The notes below the pieces were generated by a model. The model made no database searches. It was not told the DNA's origin and saw nothing but the letters and a program-made list of their open reading frames with translations. From NCBI RefSeq assembly GCF_013409625.1, contig NZ_JACCBF010000001.1, positions 4,963,001-5,027,000 on the forward strand: 64,000 nucleotides of DNA, in the 5' to 3' direction. Shown one piece after another: positions 47,555 to 56,268 of this stretch. Each line of letters starts with the position of its first letter. The stretch's first letter is position 1. This stretch comes from Nocardioides kongjuensis. GTDB taxonomy: Bacteria > Actinomycetota > Actinomycetes > Propionibacteriales > Nocardioidaceae. The position numbers and the translations under genes were made by a program.

Positions 47555-48604
47555 TCACTGCGGGACGTGGACCACGACGCGGCCCATGGTCTGCCGGTTC
47601 TCCTGGCGTTCCATGGCGGCGGGCAGGTCGTCGAAGGAGATCTCCTCGGTGACGACCGTGCGGATCGCGCCGGAGCGCAGCATCGTCAGCAGCTTGGCGT
47701 GCGCGTGCTGGCCCTCCGAGCGCGCGGGCCAGTTGAAGCCGAGGGTCCGGCGCAGGCCGAGCGGGTCGTCGACGTAGACCAGGCAGACGCCGTACAGCGA
47801 GAAGTTGCCGTAGACCGCGGGTGCGGTGGTGACGGGGGCGCCGTCGTTGGCGATGTCCTGGCTGTAGCCGACGAGCAGGTGGCGGCCGTGGATGCCCATG
47901 CAACGGAACGTCTCGGTGGTGACCGTGCCGCCGACGGTGTCGTAGGCGACGTCGACGCCGTGGCCGAAGGTGGCCTCGTCGACCTGGTCGGCGAACCCGC
48001 CGTCGAGGTAGTCGATGACGACGTCGGCGCCCAGGCTGCGGGCGAACTCGACCTTCTCGGGGCCGCCGGCGGTCGCGATCACGGTGGCGCCCAGCGCCTT
48101 GCCGAGCTGGACGGCGGCCGAGCCGTTGCCGCCGGCGGCGGCGTGGACCAGGAGGGTCTCGCCCGGGTGGATCCGGGCACGCTCGACGAGCGCGAACCAG
48201 CCCAGGTGGTACGGGTAGTGCACCGCGGCGGCCTCGGCGTCCGAGAGCCACGCCGGCAGCACCTGGGTGGTGGCGGCGTCGAGGATCGCGTACTGCGCGA
48301 ACCCGCCGTGTGCCATGACGGGGATGCCCATCACCCGCTGCCCGACGAGGTGCTCGGCGCCCGGTCCGGCGCTCTCGACGACGCCGACCGACTCCATGCC
48401 CGGCGTGAACGGCGGCGTGAGCGGCAGGATCGCGTAGCGGCCACGGACCACGTCGGTGTCGTTGAGGTTCACGCAGAAGGCGGCGACCTTGACCCGGACC
48501 TCGCCGGGTCCGGGCTCGCGGACCTCGACGCTCCGGCGCTGCAGCACCTTCGTCGGGTCGCCCAGGTCGGTCGCGACCCAGGAATCGGCGGTGAGGACGG
48601 TCAT
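47555..48604 (-). CDS. Zinc-binding-dehydrogenase-family quinone oxidoreductase-like protein
   Basis: A 349-residue MDR-superfamily protein: ATG 48604 start MTVLTADSWVATDLGDP, PPFTPGMESVGVVESAGPGAEHLVGQRV, the cofactor motif LLVHAAAGGNGSAAVQLGKALGATVIATAGGPEKVEFARSLGADVVIDY. The catalytic-zinc cysteine ligands of true alcohol dehydrogenases are not present, so it belongs to the quinone oxidoreductase/enoyl reductase branch using NADPH. The ribosome site TGGAGGT precedes the start. The TetR gene immediately upstream reads in the same direction and is the likely regulator. Confidence 0.86.
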   Translation of the reverse strand: MTVLTADSWVATDLGDPTKVLQRRSVEVREPGPGEVRVKVAAFCVNLNDTDVVRGRYAILPLTPPFTPGMESVGVVESAGPGAEHLVGQRVMGIPVMAHGGFAQYAILDAATTQVLPAWLSDAEAAAVHYPYHLGWFALVERARIHPGETLLVHAAAGGNGSAAVQLGKALGATVIATAGGPEKVEFARSLGADVVIDYLDGGFADQVDEATFGHGVDVAYDTVGGTVTTETFRCMGIHGRHLLVGYSQDIANDGAPVTTAPAVYGNFSLYGVCLVYVDDPLGLRRTLGFNWPARSEGQHAHAKLLTMLRSGAIRTVVTEEISFDDLPAAMERQENRQTMGRVVVHVPQ

Positions 48605-48657
48605 GCGGGCACCTCCAGGAGGGTTCGGGGTGCCGCGAACGCTAAACGTTATTTGGT

Positions 48658-49248
48658 CTACGAAACAAGACCCCTGAGCGCCCGATCGGTGATCCGAGCC
48701 GCACTCCTCGCCAGCCGGCGGGCCGTGGGCCGGTCGCGGGTCATCGCGGTGAAGGTGAGCGCCGCGAGGAAGTGCTGGAACGCCGCGCGGACGTCGTCGC
48801 CCGGCACCTCGCCGTCGAGACCGGCGGCCTCGACGATCGCCGAGAACGCCGCCAGGACGGGTTCCTCCGCCCACGCCCGCAGCCGGGTGTGCTCGTCGGG
48901 GGCGTCGTAGTGCGCGAGGATCAGGCCGGGCAGCGCCGCGTGCACGGGCGGTGTCAACAGCTCCTCGAGGACCACGTCCGCGAGCCGGGCGAGGTCGGCC
49001 TCGAGGTCGCCGGTGGGTGCCGGCGGCGCCCACTCGGAGACGGCGAAGATCGCGAACTCCACCAGCTCGGCCTTCGTGCCCCAGCGCCGGTAGACGGTCG
49101 GCTGCCCGACGCCGGCGCGCAGCGCGACCTCCTTGAAGCTGACGGCCTCGTAGCCGCCGTCGACCAGGAGCTCCAGCACCGCCGTGCGCACGGCACCCTC
49201 GACCCGGGGATCGCGGGGTCGGCCAGGGGAGGCGGAGGTCGTGGACAC
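48658..49248 (-). CDS. TetR family transcriptional regulator
   Basis: A 196-residue TetR protein. RVEGAVRTAVLELLVDGGYEAVSFKEVALRAGVGQPTVYRRWGTKAELVEFAI is the DNA-binding domain; the HTH Q-P-T-V-Y-R-R-W is typical for the family. The start is GTG 49248. The 53-bp gap to the quinone-oxidoreductase gene holds AACGCTAAACGTT (a partial palindrome near 48638), a possible operator; the two genes may also be transcribed together. Confidence 0.85.
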   Translation of the reverse strand: MSTTSASPGRPRDPRVEGAVRTAVLELLVDGGYEAVSFKEVALRAGVGQPTVYRRWGTKAELVEFAIFAVSEWAPPAPTGDLEADLARLADVVLEELLTPPVHAALPGLILAHYDAPDEHTRLRAWAEEPVLAAFSAIVEAAGLDGEVPGDDVRAAFQHFLAALTFTAMTRDRPTARRLARSAARITDRALRGLVS

Positions 49249-49264
49249 GGGGTCATTGTGCCGG

Positions 49265-49412
49265 TCAGCCCAGGCCGTGGGCGGTCCGGTACGCCGGCGC
49301 GTAGGCGATCTCGCCGGGCTTGGCGTCGGTGCACGGCTTGCCGAGCCGTCGAGCTCGCCCTCGGTGGCGGGCTTGCCGGCGTTCCAGGCGTCGATGGCGG
49401 CATGATCGGCCC
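49265..49412 (-). pseudogene. C-terminal gene remnant with a frameshift
   Basis: Reading leftward, AAIDAWNAGKPATEGELDG continues, after a shift of one base near 49345, as GKPCTDAKPGEIAYAPAYRT and ends AHGLG-stop at 49265. The two parts join into a convincing protein tail, but there is no start or body, because the neighbouring flavin reductase gene begins at 49413. I do not recognise the family. Confidence 0.4.
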
Positions 49413-50003
49413 ATGGCCCACGAGCACCTCGTCCTGCGCCCGGGCGCCCCGGGCGTCAACGGCTACCGCCTGCTGACCGCGCTCGTCGTGCCCCGTCCGA
49501 TCGCCTGGGTGTCCAGTCTCTCGGCCGACGGCGTCGGCAACCTGGCGCCGCACTCCTTCTTCACCGTCGCGAGCGCCGACCCGCCGATCGTGCAGTTCAC
49601 GTCGGTCGGCGAGAAGGACACGCTGCGCAACGTCCTCGAGACCGGGGAGTTCACCGTCAGCCTGGCGAGCCGGGCGCTGATCGACGACGTCAACGCCTCC
49701 AGCGCCTCCTTCGAGCCGGGTGTCGACGAGGCGCGCGCGCTGGGCATCGCGATGGAGCCGAGCGCCGAGGTCCGCCCGCCCCGCGTCGCCGCGTCCCCGG
49801 CCTCGCTGGAGTGCCGGCTCCACGACACCCTCGCGGTCGGCGACTCGACCCTCGTCCTGGGCCGGGTCGTCGCGGTGACGATCGACCCCGACGTGATGGC
49901 CGACGGCCGCCCGGTCTTCGACCGGTTGGCGCCGTTGTCGCGCCTGGGCGGCAGCGAGTGGGGGCTGCCGCCCGAGGTGGTCAGCGTGAGGCGTCCCGGC
50001 TGA
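49413..50003 (+). CDS. Flavin reductase family protein (FMN-binding split barrel)
   Basis: A 196-residue protein: YRLLTALVVPRPIAWVSSLSADGVGNLAPHSFFTVASADPPIVQFTSVGEKDTLRNVLETGEFTVSLAS matches the flavin reductase-like (DIM6/NTAB) domain, with the VVPRPIAWVS and APHSFF FMN-contact blocks. It probably reduces FMN or acts as a small flavoprotein. ATG 49413 is chosen because the fold begins shortly after; the upstream frame passes through the remnant. It is convergent with the aminotransferase gene and separated by 9 bp. Confidence 0.85.
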   Translation: MAHEHLVLRPGAPGVNGYRLLTALVVPRPIAWVSSLSADGVGNLAPHSFFTVASADPPIVQFTSVGEKDTLRNVLETGEFTVSLASRALIDDVNASSASFEPGVDEARALGIAMEPSAEVRPPRVAASPASLECRLHDTLAVGDSTLVLGRVVAVTIDPDVMADGRPVFDRLAPLSRLGGSEWGLPPEVVSVRRPG

Positions 50004-50012
50004 GCGCGGCCG

Positions 50013-51236
50013 TCAGCTCGTCGCGGCGATGTCCTCGATCGCACCCATGATCCGACGTACGCCGTCGGCGAGCACGTCCTCCTGCTCGAGGGAGTACGCC
50101 AGCCGCAGCTGGCGGGTGCCGCCGCCGTCGGCGTGGAACGCCGAGCCCGGCACGAAGACCACGCGCCGCTCGATGGCAGCGTCGAGGACCCGGTGCACGT
50201 CGATGCCCTCGGGCAGGCTCACCCAGGTGAAGAAGCCGCCGCGCGGCACCGACCACGTGACGCCGTCGGGCGCGCTGTGCGCCAAGGCCCCGAGCACGGC
50301 GGCCGCGCGGGTCGCGTAGAGCTTGCGGGCGCGGTCCAGGACGCTGGGCCAGTCGTGGTGGAGGACGTACTGCTCCACCAGGGCCTGGCTGAGCACGGAG
50401 GGACAGATCGTGGTCGCCTCGGAGGCCAGCTGCAGCGGGCGTCGTACGGCCTCGGGGGCGACGGCCCAGCCGACGCGCAGCCCCGGTGCGACCACCTTGG
50501 AGAACGAGCCGAGGTAGATGACGTTGTCGGGGTCGAGCGCGTGCAGGCTCGGCGTGCTCGAGCCGTCGAAGGACAGCAGGCCGTAGGGGTTGTCCTCGAT
50601 GACGGCGATCCCGGCGGCACGGCAGATCCGCACCACCTCGGGCCGGCGCTCGGCCGCGAGGGTGACACCGCTGGGGTTGTTGAAGTTCGGGATCGTGTAG
50701 AGCGCCTTGACCCGGCGCCCCTCGGCGCGCACGCGGACCAGGGTCTCCTCGAGCCCGGTGGGCACGATGCCGTCGGCGTCCATGGGGACGTGGACGACGT
50801 CGACCTGCATGCCGGCGAACAGGCCGAGCGCGCCGACGTACGTCGGACCCTCGGCCAGGACGACGTCGCCCGGGTCGCACAGCAGCTTGACGACCAGGTC
50901 GAGCGCCATCTGCGAGCCCGCGGTCACCTGCACGTGTGCCGGATCGACGTGGATGCCCTCGGCGGCCATGGTGCGCGCGACGGCCTCGCGCGTGCCGGCG
51001 GTCCCGGTGCCGCTGCCGTACTGCAGGACGTCGAGCCCGTCGCGGGCCACGGCCCGCGCGGCGACGTCGGCGAGGGCGTCGAGCGGGAGCACGGACAGGT
51101 CGGGGTTGCCGCCGGCGAGCGAGATGACGTCGGGCTCCATCGACACCTCCCAGAAGTCGCGCACGGGGGAGGGGCGGAACCCGCCGGCGCGACCCGCGAG
51201 GAGCGAGGGCAGGAGGGCTGCGGGGGCGGCGGTCAT
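50013..51236 (-). CDS. PLP-dependent aminotransferase, class I/II (2-aminoadipate/aromatic type)
   Basis: A 407-residue fold-type I aminotransferase: SLAGGNPDLSVLPLDAL, QYGSGTGTAGTREAVARTM, VTAGSQMALDLVVKLLCDPGDVVLAEGPTYVGAL, PNFNNPSGVTLA, EDNPYG and the PLP-lysine segment YLGSFSKVVAPGLRVGW. This is the branch that includes LysN-type and PLP domains of MocR regulators. It converts an amino acid to the 2-oxo acid in the cytoplasm. ATG 51236 overlaps the TetR stop (ATGA), so both genes are in one leftward operon. The divergent genes encode an amino acid importer and, further on, a ThDP decarboxylase that could use its product. Confidence 0.88.
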   Translation of the reverse strand: MTAAPAALLPSLLAGRAGGFRPSPVRDFWEVSMEPDVISLAGGNPDLSVLPLDALADVAARAVARDGLDVLQYGSGTGTAGTREAVARTMAAEGIHVDPAHVQVTAGSQMALDLVVKLLCDPGDVVLAEGPTYVGALGLFAGMQVDVVHVPMDADGIVPTGLEETLVRVRAEGRRVKALYTIPNFNNPSGVTLAAERRPEVVRICRAAGIAVIEDNPYGLLSFDGSSTPSLHALDPDNVIYLGSFSKVVAPGLRVGWAVAPEAVRRPLQLASEATTICPSVLSQALVEQYVLHHDWPSVLDRARKLYATRAAAVLGALAHSAPDGVTWSVPRGGFFTWVSLPEGIDVHRVLDAAIERRVVFVPGSAFHADGGGTRQLRLAYSLEQEDVLADGVRRIMGAIEDIAATS

Positions 51237-51874
51237 CGGGTGCCGCCGTCCAGGTCGACGCCGAGCGCGGTCGCGGCGAAGTCCATGAGCAGCGCGTGCA
51301 TGCGCTGCGGGTCCATGCCGTAGGTGCCGTTGACGGACTGGACGGCGAGGCCGTCGGCGAGCCCGACGAGGAGGCCGGCCAGGTCGGCGGGGGAGTAGTG
51401 GCTCTCGGCGTCCGCCATCGCGTCGGTGAGGACGTCGGTGAACAGCTCGTGCCACAGGGCGAGGCGCTCGTTGACCTTCGCCCGCACGTCGGCGTCGAGG
51501 CGGGCCGCTGCGGTCACCTCGATCCAGAAGCCCCACGCGTCGGCGAAGTCCTTCTCGCCGGCGACGGTGTAGTCGAGCAGGGCGCGCAGCCGCACGAGCG
51601 GCGCTGCGTCGCGCTCGGCGATGGCCCGCCACTCGTCCTGCGACTCGGTCATCCGGTGCTCGATGCAGCCGGCGATCAGCCGGTCGCGGGTGCGGAAGTG
51701 GTGCTGGAGCTGGCCGATGCTGTGGCCGCTGGCCTCGGACACGGCCGCGAAGGTGCACCCCGCGACGCCGGTCGCCACGATCACGTCCGCCGTGTGGCGC
51801 AGGATCTCGGCCCTGCGCTCGGCGATGGCCTCGTCGGTCACCGCATTGGTCCTGCGCGGCGTGCTGGTCGGCAT
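51233..51874 (-). CDS. TetR family transcriptional regulator of the amino-acid module
   Basis: A 213-residue TetR protein: AERRAEILRHTADVIVATGVAGCTFAAVSEASGHSIGQLQHHFRTRDRLIAGCI is the DNA-binding domain; the C-terminal part (DAWGFWIEVTAAARLDADVRAKVN) resembles the BetI/YxaF-like ligand domains. ATG 51874. It is divergent from the amino acid importer and coupled to the aminotransferase gene. The near-palindrome at 51911-51926 inside the importer promoter is its likely operator. Confidence 0.86.
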   Translation of the reverse strand: MPTSTPRRTNAVTDEAIAERRAEILRHTADVIVATGVAGCTFAAVSEASGHSIGQLQHHFRTRDRLIAGCIEHRMTESQDEWRAIAERDAAPLVRLRALLDYTVAGEKDFADAWGFWIEVTAAARLDADVRAKVNERLALWHELFTDVLTDAMADAESHYSPADLAGLLVGLADGLAVQSVNGTYGMDPQRMHALLMDFAATALGVDLDGGTR

Positions 51875-51904
51875 CGCGTCTCCTCCCGATTTCGGACCTG
51901 CCCC

Positions 51905-51936
51905 TTGACAGTGTCACCGGTCACACAAACAATAAG
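51905..51936 (+). promoter_or_regulatory. Importer promoter with operator in the spacer
   Basis: TTGACA (51905-51910) is a perfect -35 box for the importer operon; an AT-rich stretch near 51929-51936 is the -10 region. Directly after the -35 lies GTGTCACCGGTCACAC (51911-51926), a 16-bp inverted repeat with one mismatched pair. Binding here would block RNA polymerase; the divergent TetR is the obvious candidate. Confidence 0.55.
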
Positions 51937-51987
51937 TTGAACATATTGAAGTTGCAACCCGTTGCGCAAGACCCCGGAAGGCCCACC

Positions 51988-52926
51988 ATGTCGCCTCGCA
52001 TTCGTACGACGCTCGCCGCCCTGACGCTCGCCGCCCTGGCCGCGACGGGCGCCGGGTGCAGCAACACCGAGACCACCGAGTCCACCGCCAAGGCGGCCGA
52101 GAAGGCCGGCATCGGCACGGGCGGCCGGGAGAAGGCGGAGGCGGTGGAGACCGATCCCGACGTCCAGGCGCTGGTGCCCGCGAGCATCGTCGACGCCGGG
52201 GTGCTCACCGTCGTCACCGACCCCACCTACGCGCCGATGGAGTTCACCGACGACAAGGGCGACATCATCGGTCTGGACCCCGACATCGCCGTGGCCGTCG
52301 CCCACAAGATGGGCGTGGAGGCGAAGTTCGAGAAGGGCGACTTCAACGGCATCATCGCCGGCATCGAGGCCGGCCGGTACGACGCCTCCTGGGCCTCGTT
52401 CTCGGTGACCCCCGAGCGGCAGCAGAAGGTCGACATGGTCAGCTACGTCAACAGCGGCACCTCGGTCCTCGTCCCCCACGGCAACCCCGACGAGATCGCG
52501 GCGATCACCGACCTGTGCGGCAAGACGGTCGCTGCCCAGACCGGCAACACCCAGGTCCTGACCACGCTGCCGGCCTTCCAGAAGGACTGCGCCGACGCCG
52601 GCCTGGCGAAGATCACCGAGCTCGTCCTCCCGCAGCAGGACAACGTCAACCAGGCCGTCTCGACCGGTCGCGCCGACGCCCTGCTCGCCGACGGCGCCCT
52701 CACCGCCTACTACGCGCAGCTCCAGCCGGACGCGTTCAGCCAGGTCGACGACATCTTCGTCGAGCCCGCGCTGCTCGGCGCGATCACCAAGAAGGACACC
52801 GGCCTGGCGGCAGCCATCGAGGCGGCGGTCAACTCCCTCATCGAGGACGGCACGTACGCCGACCTCCTCGAGGCGTGGGGCCTCTCGGCCGCCGAGATCG
52901 ACGCCTCGGGGGTGAACCAGGGATGA
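51988..52926 (+). CDS. Polar amino acid ABC transporter substrate-binding lipoprotein
   Basis: A 312-residue family 3 solute-binding protein: [74 protein letters not shown] and [13 protein letters not shown] are the usual blocks. The signal peptide ends in a lipobox (LAATGAGC), so it is membrane-anchored by lipid. The start is ATG 51988 after GGAAGG; an ATG at 51937 lies too close to the promoter. It binds an amino acid or similar small zwitterion for the permease and ATPase that follow. Confidence 0.88.
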   Translation: MSPRIRTTLAALTLAALAATGAGCSNTETTESTAKAAEKAGIGTGGREKAEAVETDPDVQALVPASIVDAGVLTVVTDPTYAPMEFTDDKGDIIGLDPDIAVAVAHKMGVEAKFEKGDFNGIIAGIEAGRYDASWASFSVTPERQQKVDMVSYVNSGTSVLVPHGNPDEIAAITDLCGKTVAAQTGNTQVLTTLPAFQKDCADAGLAKITELVLPQQDNVNQAVSTGRADALLADGALTAYYAQLQPDAFSQVDDIFVEPALLGAITKKDTGLAAAIEAAVNSLIEDGTYADLLEAWGLSAAEIDASGVNQG

Positions 52927-53822
52927 GCGCCGTCTCCTCCACGGAGCACGACCGGATCGACCTCGTCGCGATGTCCGGCAAGCCGGTGCTCCGGCGTCGG
53001 CGTCCGGGACAGCTGGCGGTCGTCGTCCTCCTGGTCCTCGTGGTCCTCTGGGCGGCGGGCACCCTGGTCACCAACGACGGCTTCGACTGGCCGGTGGTCG
53101 GGCGCTACCTGCTCGACACCCGGATCCTGGCGGGTCTGCTCGTCACCATCCAGCTGACCGTGATCGCCGAGGTGATCGGCATCGTCGGCGGTCTCGTGCT
53201 CGCCGTGATGCGGATGAGCGACAGCCGGGTGATCGCCGGGGTGGCGGGCGCCTACATCTGGTTCTTCCGCGGCACCCCGCTGCTGGTCCAGCTGCTCTTC
53301 TGGGGGTTCGCCGCAGCGATCTTCCCCGAGGTCGGCATCGGCGTCCCGTTCGGCGGCCCGATGTTCGTCTCCTGGGACACCAACCAGGTGATCTCGCTGA
53401 TGACCGCCGCCATCCTCGGCCTCGGCCTCAACGAGGCGGCCTACACCGCCGAGGTCGTGCGTGCCGGCCTGCTCAGCGTGCCGAAGGGCCAGACCGAGGC
53501 GAGCCGGGCGATGGGCTTCAGCAGCCTGCAGACGCTGCGGCACGTCGTCGTGCCCCAGGCGATGAAGGTGATCATCCCGCCGATCGGCAACAACGTGAAC
53601 GCCATGCTCAAGACGACCTCGCTGGTCGTCGTGATCGGCGTGGGCGACATCCTCTACAACGCCCAGCAGATCTACGCCAAGAACCTCGAGCAGATCCCGC
53701 TGCTCATCGTCGCCAGCATCTGGTACCTCGTGCTGACCACGCTCGTCGGGCTCGGCCAGAGCCGCCTCGAGCGACGCTTCTCGCGCGACGCCGTACCCCT
53801 GACCCTGAGGGAGGCCCGCTGA
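52923..53822 (+). CDS. Amino acid ABC transporter permease
   Basis: A 299-residue His/Glu/Gln-type permease. After a cytoplasmic start there are about five membrane helices: [48 protein letters not shown], and the coupling loop [51 protein letters not shown] 52923 overlaps the binding-protein stop (ATGA). Only one permease is encoded, so it probably acts as a homodimer. Confidence 0.9.
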   Translation: MSAVSSTEHDRIDLVAMSGKPVLRRRRPGQLAVVVLLVLVVLWAAGTLVTNDGFDWPVVGRYLLDTRILAGLLVTIQLTVIAEVIGIVGGLVLAVMRMSDSRVIAGVAGAYIWFFRGTPLLVQLLFWGFAAAIFPEVGIGVPFGGPMFVSWDTNQVISLMTAAILGLGLNEAAYTAEVVRAGLLSVPKGQTEASRAMGFSSLQTLRHVVVPQAMKVIIPPIGNNVNAMLKTTSLVVVIGVGDILYNAQQIYAKNLEQIPLLIVASIWYLVLTTLVGLGQSRLERRFSRDAVPLTLREAR

Positions 53823-54583
53823 TGGCCGCCACCGTCGAGTTCCTGAACGTCCACAAGAGCTTCGGCCACGTCGAGGTCCTCAAGGGCGTCGACCTCGTCG
53901 TCGAGCCGTCGCAGGTCGTCTGCGTGATCGGGCCCTCGGGCTCGGGCAAGTCGACCCTCCTGCGCTGCGTCAACCACCTCGAGGTCACCACCTCGGGCGC
54001 GATCCTGGTCGACGGGTCGATGGTCGGGTACGACGTCCGCGGCGACCGGCTCGTCGAGGCGCCCGAGGCCGAGATCGACCGGCGCCGCGCGAGGATCGGC
54101 ATGGTCTTCCAGGGGTTCAACCTGTTCGGTCACATGACCGCGCTCGAGAACGTCATGTTCGGTCCCGTCCGACTGCTGCGGACGCCGAGGGCGCAGGCCG
54201 AGCAGCAGGCACGCGCGCTGCTCGAGCGCGTCGGCCTGGCCGACCGCGCCGGCAACTATCCCTCGCAGCTGTCCGGCGGCCAGCAGCAGCGCGTCGCGAT
54301 CGCGCGGGCGCTGTCGATGAAGCCCGACCTGATGCTCTTCGACGAGCCCACCTCGGCGCTCGACCCCGAGCTGGTCGGCGAGGTGCTCGACGTGATGAAG
54401 CAGCTCGCCGCCGACGGCATGACCATGATCGTGGTGACCCACGAGATGGGCTTCGCCCGCGAGGTCGCCGACGTCGTGGTGTTCATGGACGGCGGCGTGA
54501 TCGTCGAGCAGGGCGCCCCCGACGACGTCCTGCTCCGCCCGCAGCACGCCCGCACCCAGTCCTTCCTGTCCAAGGTGATCTGA
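53822..54583 (+). CDS. Amino acid ABC transporter ATP-binding protein
   Basis: A 253-residue ATPase of the GlnQ/HisP type: Walker [20 protein letters not shown]-loop [17 protein letters not shown], signature [15 protein letters not shown], Walker [21 protein letters not shown], switch [16 protein letters not shown] 53822 shares one base with the permease stop. The amidohydrolase gene follows after five bases. Confidence 0.92.
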   Translation: MAATVEFLNVHKSFGHVEVLKGVDLVVEPSQVVCVIGPSGSGKSTLLRCVNHLEVTTSGAILVDGSMVGYDVRGDRLVEAPEAEIDRRRARIGMVFQGFNLFGHMTALENVMFGPVRLLRTPRAQAEQQARALLERVGLADRAGNYPSQLSGGQQQRVAIARALSMKPDLMLFDEPTSALDPELVGEVLDVMKQLAADGMTMIVVTHEMGFAREVADVVVFMDGGVIVEQGAPDDVLLRPQHARTQSFLSKVI

Positions 54584-54588
54584 CCCTG

Positions 54589-56268
54589 ATGCGCAAGCTC
54601 TCGACCTTCCACCGCCCGGCCGCGTCCGCGAGCGCGGTCCTGTTCACCGGCGGCACGATCCACACCCTCGAGCCCGGTCCCGCGCCGCAGGCGGTGCTGG
54701 CCTTCGGGGCCGACGTCGTCGCCGTCGGCGCGCTCGACGAGTGCCGTGCCGCCGCGGCCGCCCTCGGCGCCGAGCCCGAGGTCGTCGACCTCGCCGGCGC
54801 GACGCTCGTGCCCGGCTTCATCGACGCCCACGCGCACCCGCTGATGCTCGGCCAGATGATGACCTGGGTCGACTGCGGTCCCGCGCGGGCCGGGTCGATC
54901 CCCGAGATCGTCGCCCTGTTGAGCGAGGCCGCGGCCGGTACGCCGCAAGGCCGCCCGGTCCGCGGGTTCGGCTACGAGCACCGCAACCTCGCCGAGGGCC
55001 GCCACCCCACCCGCCACGAGCTCGACGAGGTCGCGACCGACCGCGAGGTCTACCTGATGAACGCGTCGGGCCACGGCGGGGTCGTCAACTCCTTCACCCT
55101 CGCGCTGCACGGCGTGGACCGCGACACACCCGACCCGCAGGGTGGTGTCTTCTTCCGCGACGCCGACGGCGAGCTGACCGGCGAGCTGTCCGACGCGGCC
55201 TGCAACGTCCTCACCGGCCTGCACGGGGTGAAGATCGGTCACCACGGCCCGAACTTCCACCTCGCCGACGAGCCCGAGGAGCACCTGCGCCAGCTGGCTG
55301 CAGCCCAGGAGCGCTTCCTCGCCGGCGGTGTCACCACGATCGGTGACGCCCAGGTGTCCCGGCGCGAGCTGGACATGTACCTGCGCCTCGCGGCCGACGG
55401 CGGCCTGCACACGCGGGTCAGCATGTACCTGCTCTCGCACCTGCTCGACGACGCCCTCGAGATGGGCCTGCACGCCGCGTTCGGCAACGACGTGCTGAGC
55501 TTCGCGGGCATCAAGCTGTACGCCGACGGCACGCTCGGCGGCTGGACGGCGTACTTCCCCGACGGGTACGTCGGCGACCCGTGCCGCACCGGGCAGCTCT
55601 ACCACCAGCCCGAGGAGTACCGGGCCCTGGTCCGGCGAGCGCACCTGGCCGGCCTGCAGACCGCGACCCACGCCCAGTCGCCCACCGCGATCGAGATGGT
55701 CGTCGGCGCGATCGAGGACGCCCAGGGCGAGCGGCCCGACAGCGACGCGCGGCACCGGATCGAGCACTGCGGCCTGCCGACCCCCGAGCAGATCGACCGG
55801 ATGGCCGCCGCCGGGATCTGGCCGGTCAACCAGCCCCAGCACCACTACAACTGGGGAGAGGGCGTCACCGCCGCGGTCGGCACGCCCGGCGAGCGGTTCA
55901 ACCCGCTGGGTGAGCTCGCGGCGGCCGGGGTGCCGGTCACGATCAGCTCGGACGCGCCGGTCGCGGACCCGCTGCCGATGGAGGCGATCCAGGCCGCCGC
56001 GACCCGGGTGACCCGGCGCGGTGTCCAGCTCGGCCCGGACTCCCTGGCCCTCGCCCCGCTCGAGGCGCTGCGCGCCCACACGATCAACGCGGCCCACGCG
56101 ATCGGTCGCGAGGACGACCTCGGCTCGATCGCGCCCGGGAAGCGGGCCGACTTCGCGGTGCTCTCGTCCGACCCGCTCGCCACCCACCCCCGTGAGATCG
56201 CTGCGATCGAGGTCCTGCAGACCTGGGTCGGCGGCGTCGTCCGACACACCAAGGAGTCCCCGCAGTGA
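54589..56268 (+). CDS. YtcJ-like metal-dependent amidohydrolase (second copy type)
   Basis: A 559-residue amidohydrolase family 3 protein. Markers are FIDAHAHPLMLG (HxH), IKLYADGTLGGWTAYFPDGYVGDP (lysine/Asp region), TATHAQSPTAIEMVVGAIE, HRIEHCGLPTPEQIDRMA, and ISSDAPVADPLPM (final Asp). It is related in family but not closely in sequence to the protein at 31777. Five bases separate it from the ATPase gene and its stop overlaps the decarboxylase start (GTGA), so it belongs to the amino-acid importer operon. It may release an amino acid from an N-acyl or N-formyl derivative that the importer brings in; this is inference. Confidence 0.85.
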   Translation: MRKLSTFHRPAASASAVLFTGGTIHTLEPGPAPQAVLAFGADVVAVGALDECRAAAAALGAEPEVVDLAGATLVPGFIDAHAHPLMLGQMMTWVDCGPARAGSIPEIVALLSEAAAGTPQGRPVRGFGYEHRNLAEGRHPTRHELDEVATDREVYLMNASGHGGVVNSFTLALHGVDRDTPDPQGGVFFRDADGELTGELSDAACNVLTGLHGVKIGHHGPNFHLADEPEEHLRQLAAAQERFLAGGVTTIGDAQVSRRELDMYLRLAADGGLHTRVSMYLLSHLLDDALEMGLHAAFGNDVLSFAGIKLYADGTLGGWTAYFPDGYVGDPCRTGQLYHQPEEYRALVRRAHLAGLQTATHAQSPTAIEMVVGAIEDAQGERPDSDARHRIEHCGLPTPEQIDRMAAAGIWPVNQPQHHYNWGEGVTAAVGTPGERFNPLGELAAAGVPVTISSDAPVADPLPMEAIQAAATRVTRRGVQLGPDSLALAPLEALRAHTINAAHAIGREDDLGSIAPGKRADFAVLSSDPLATHPREIAAIEVLQTWVGGVVRHTKESPQ

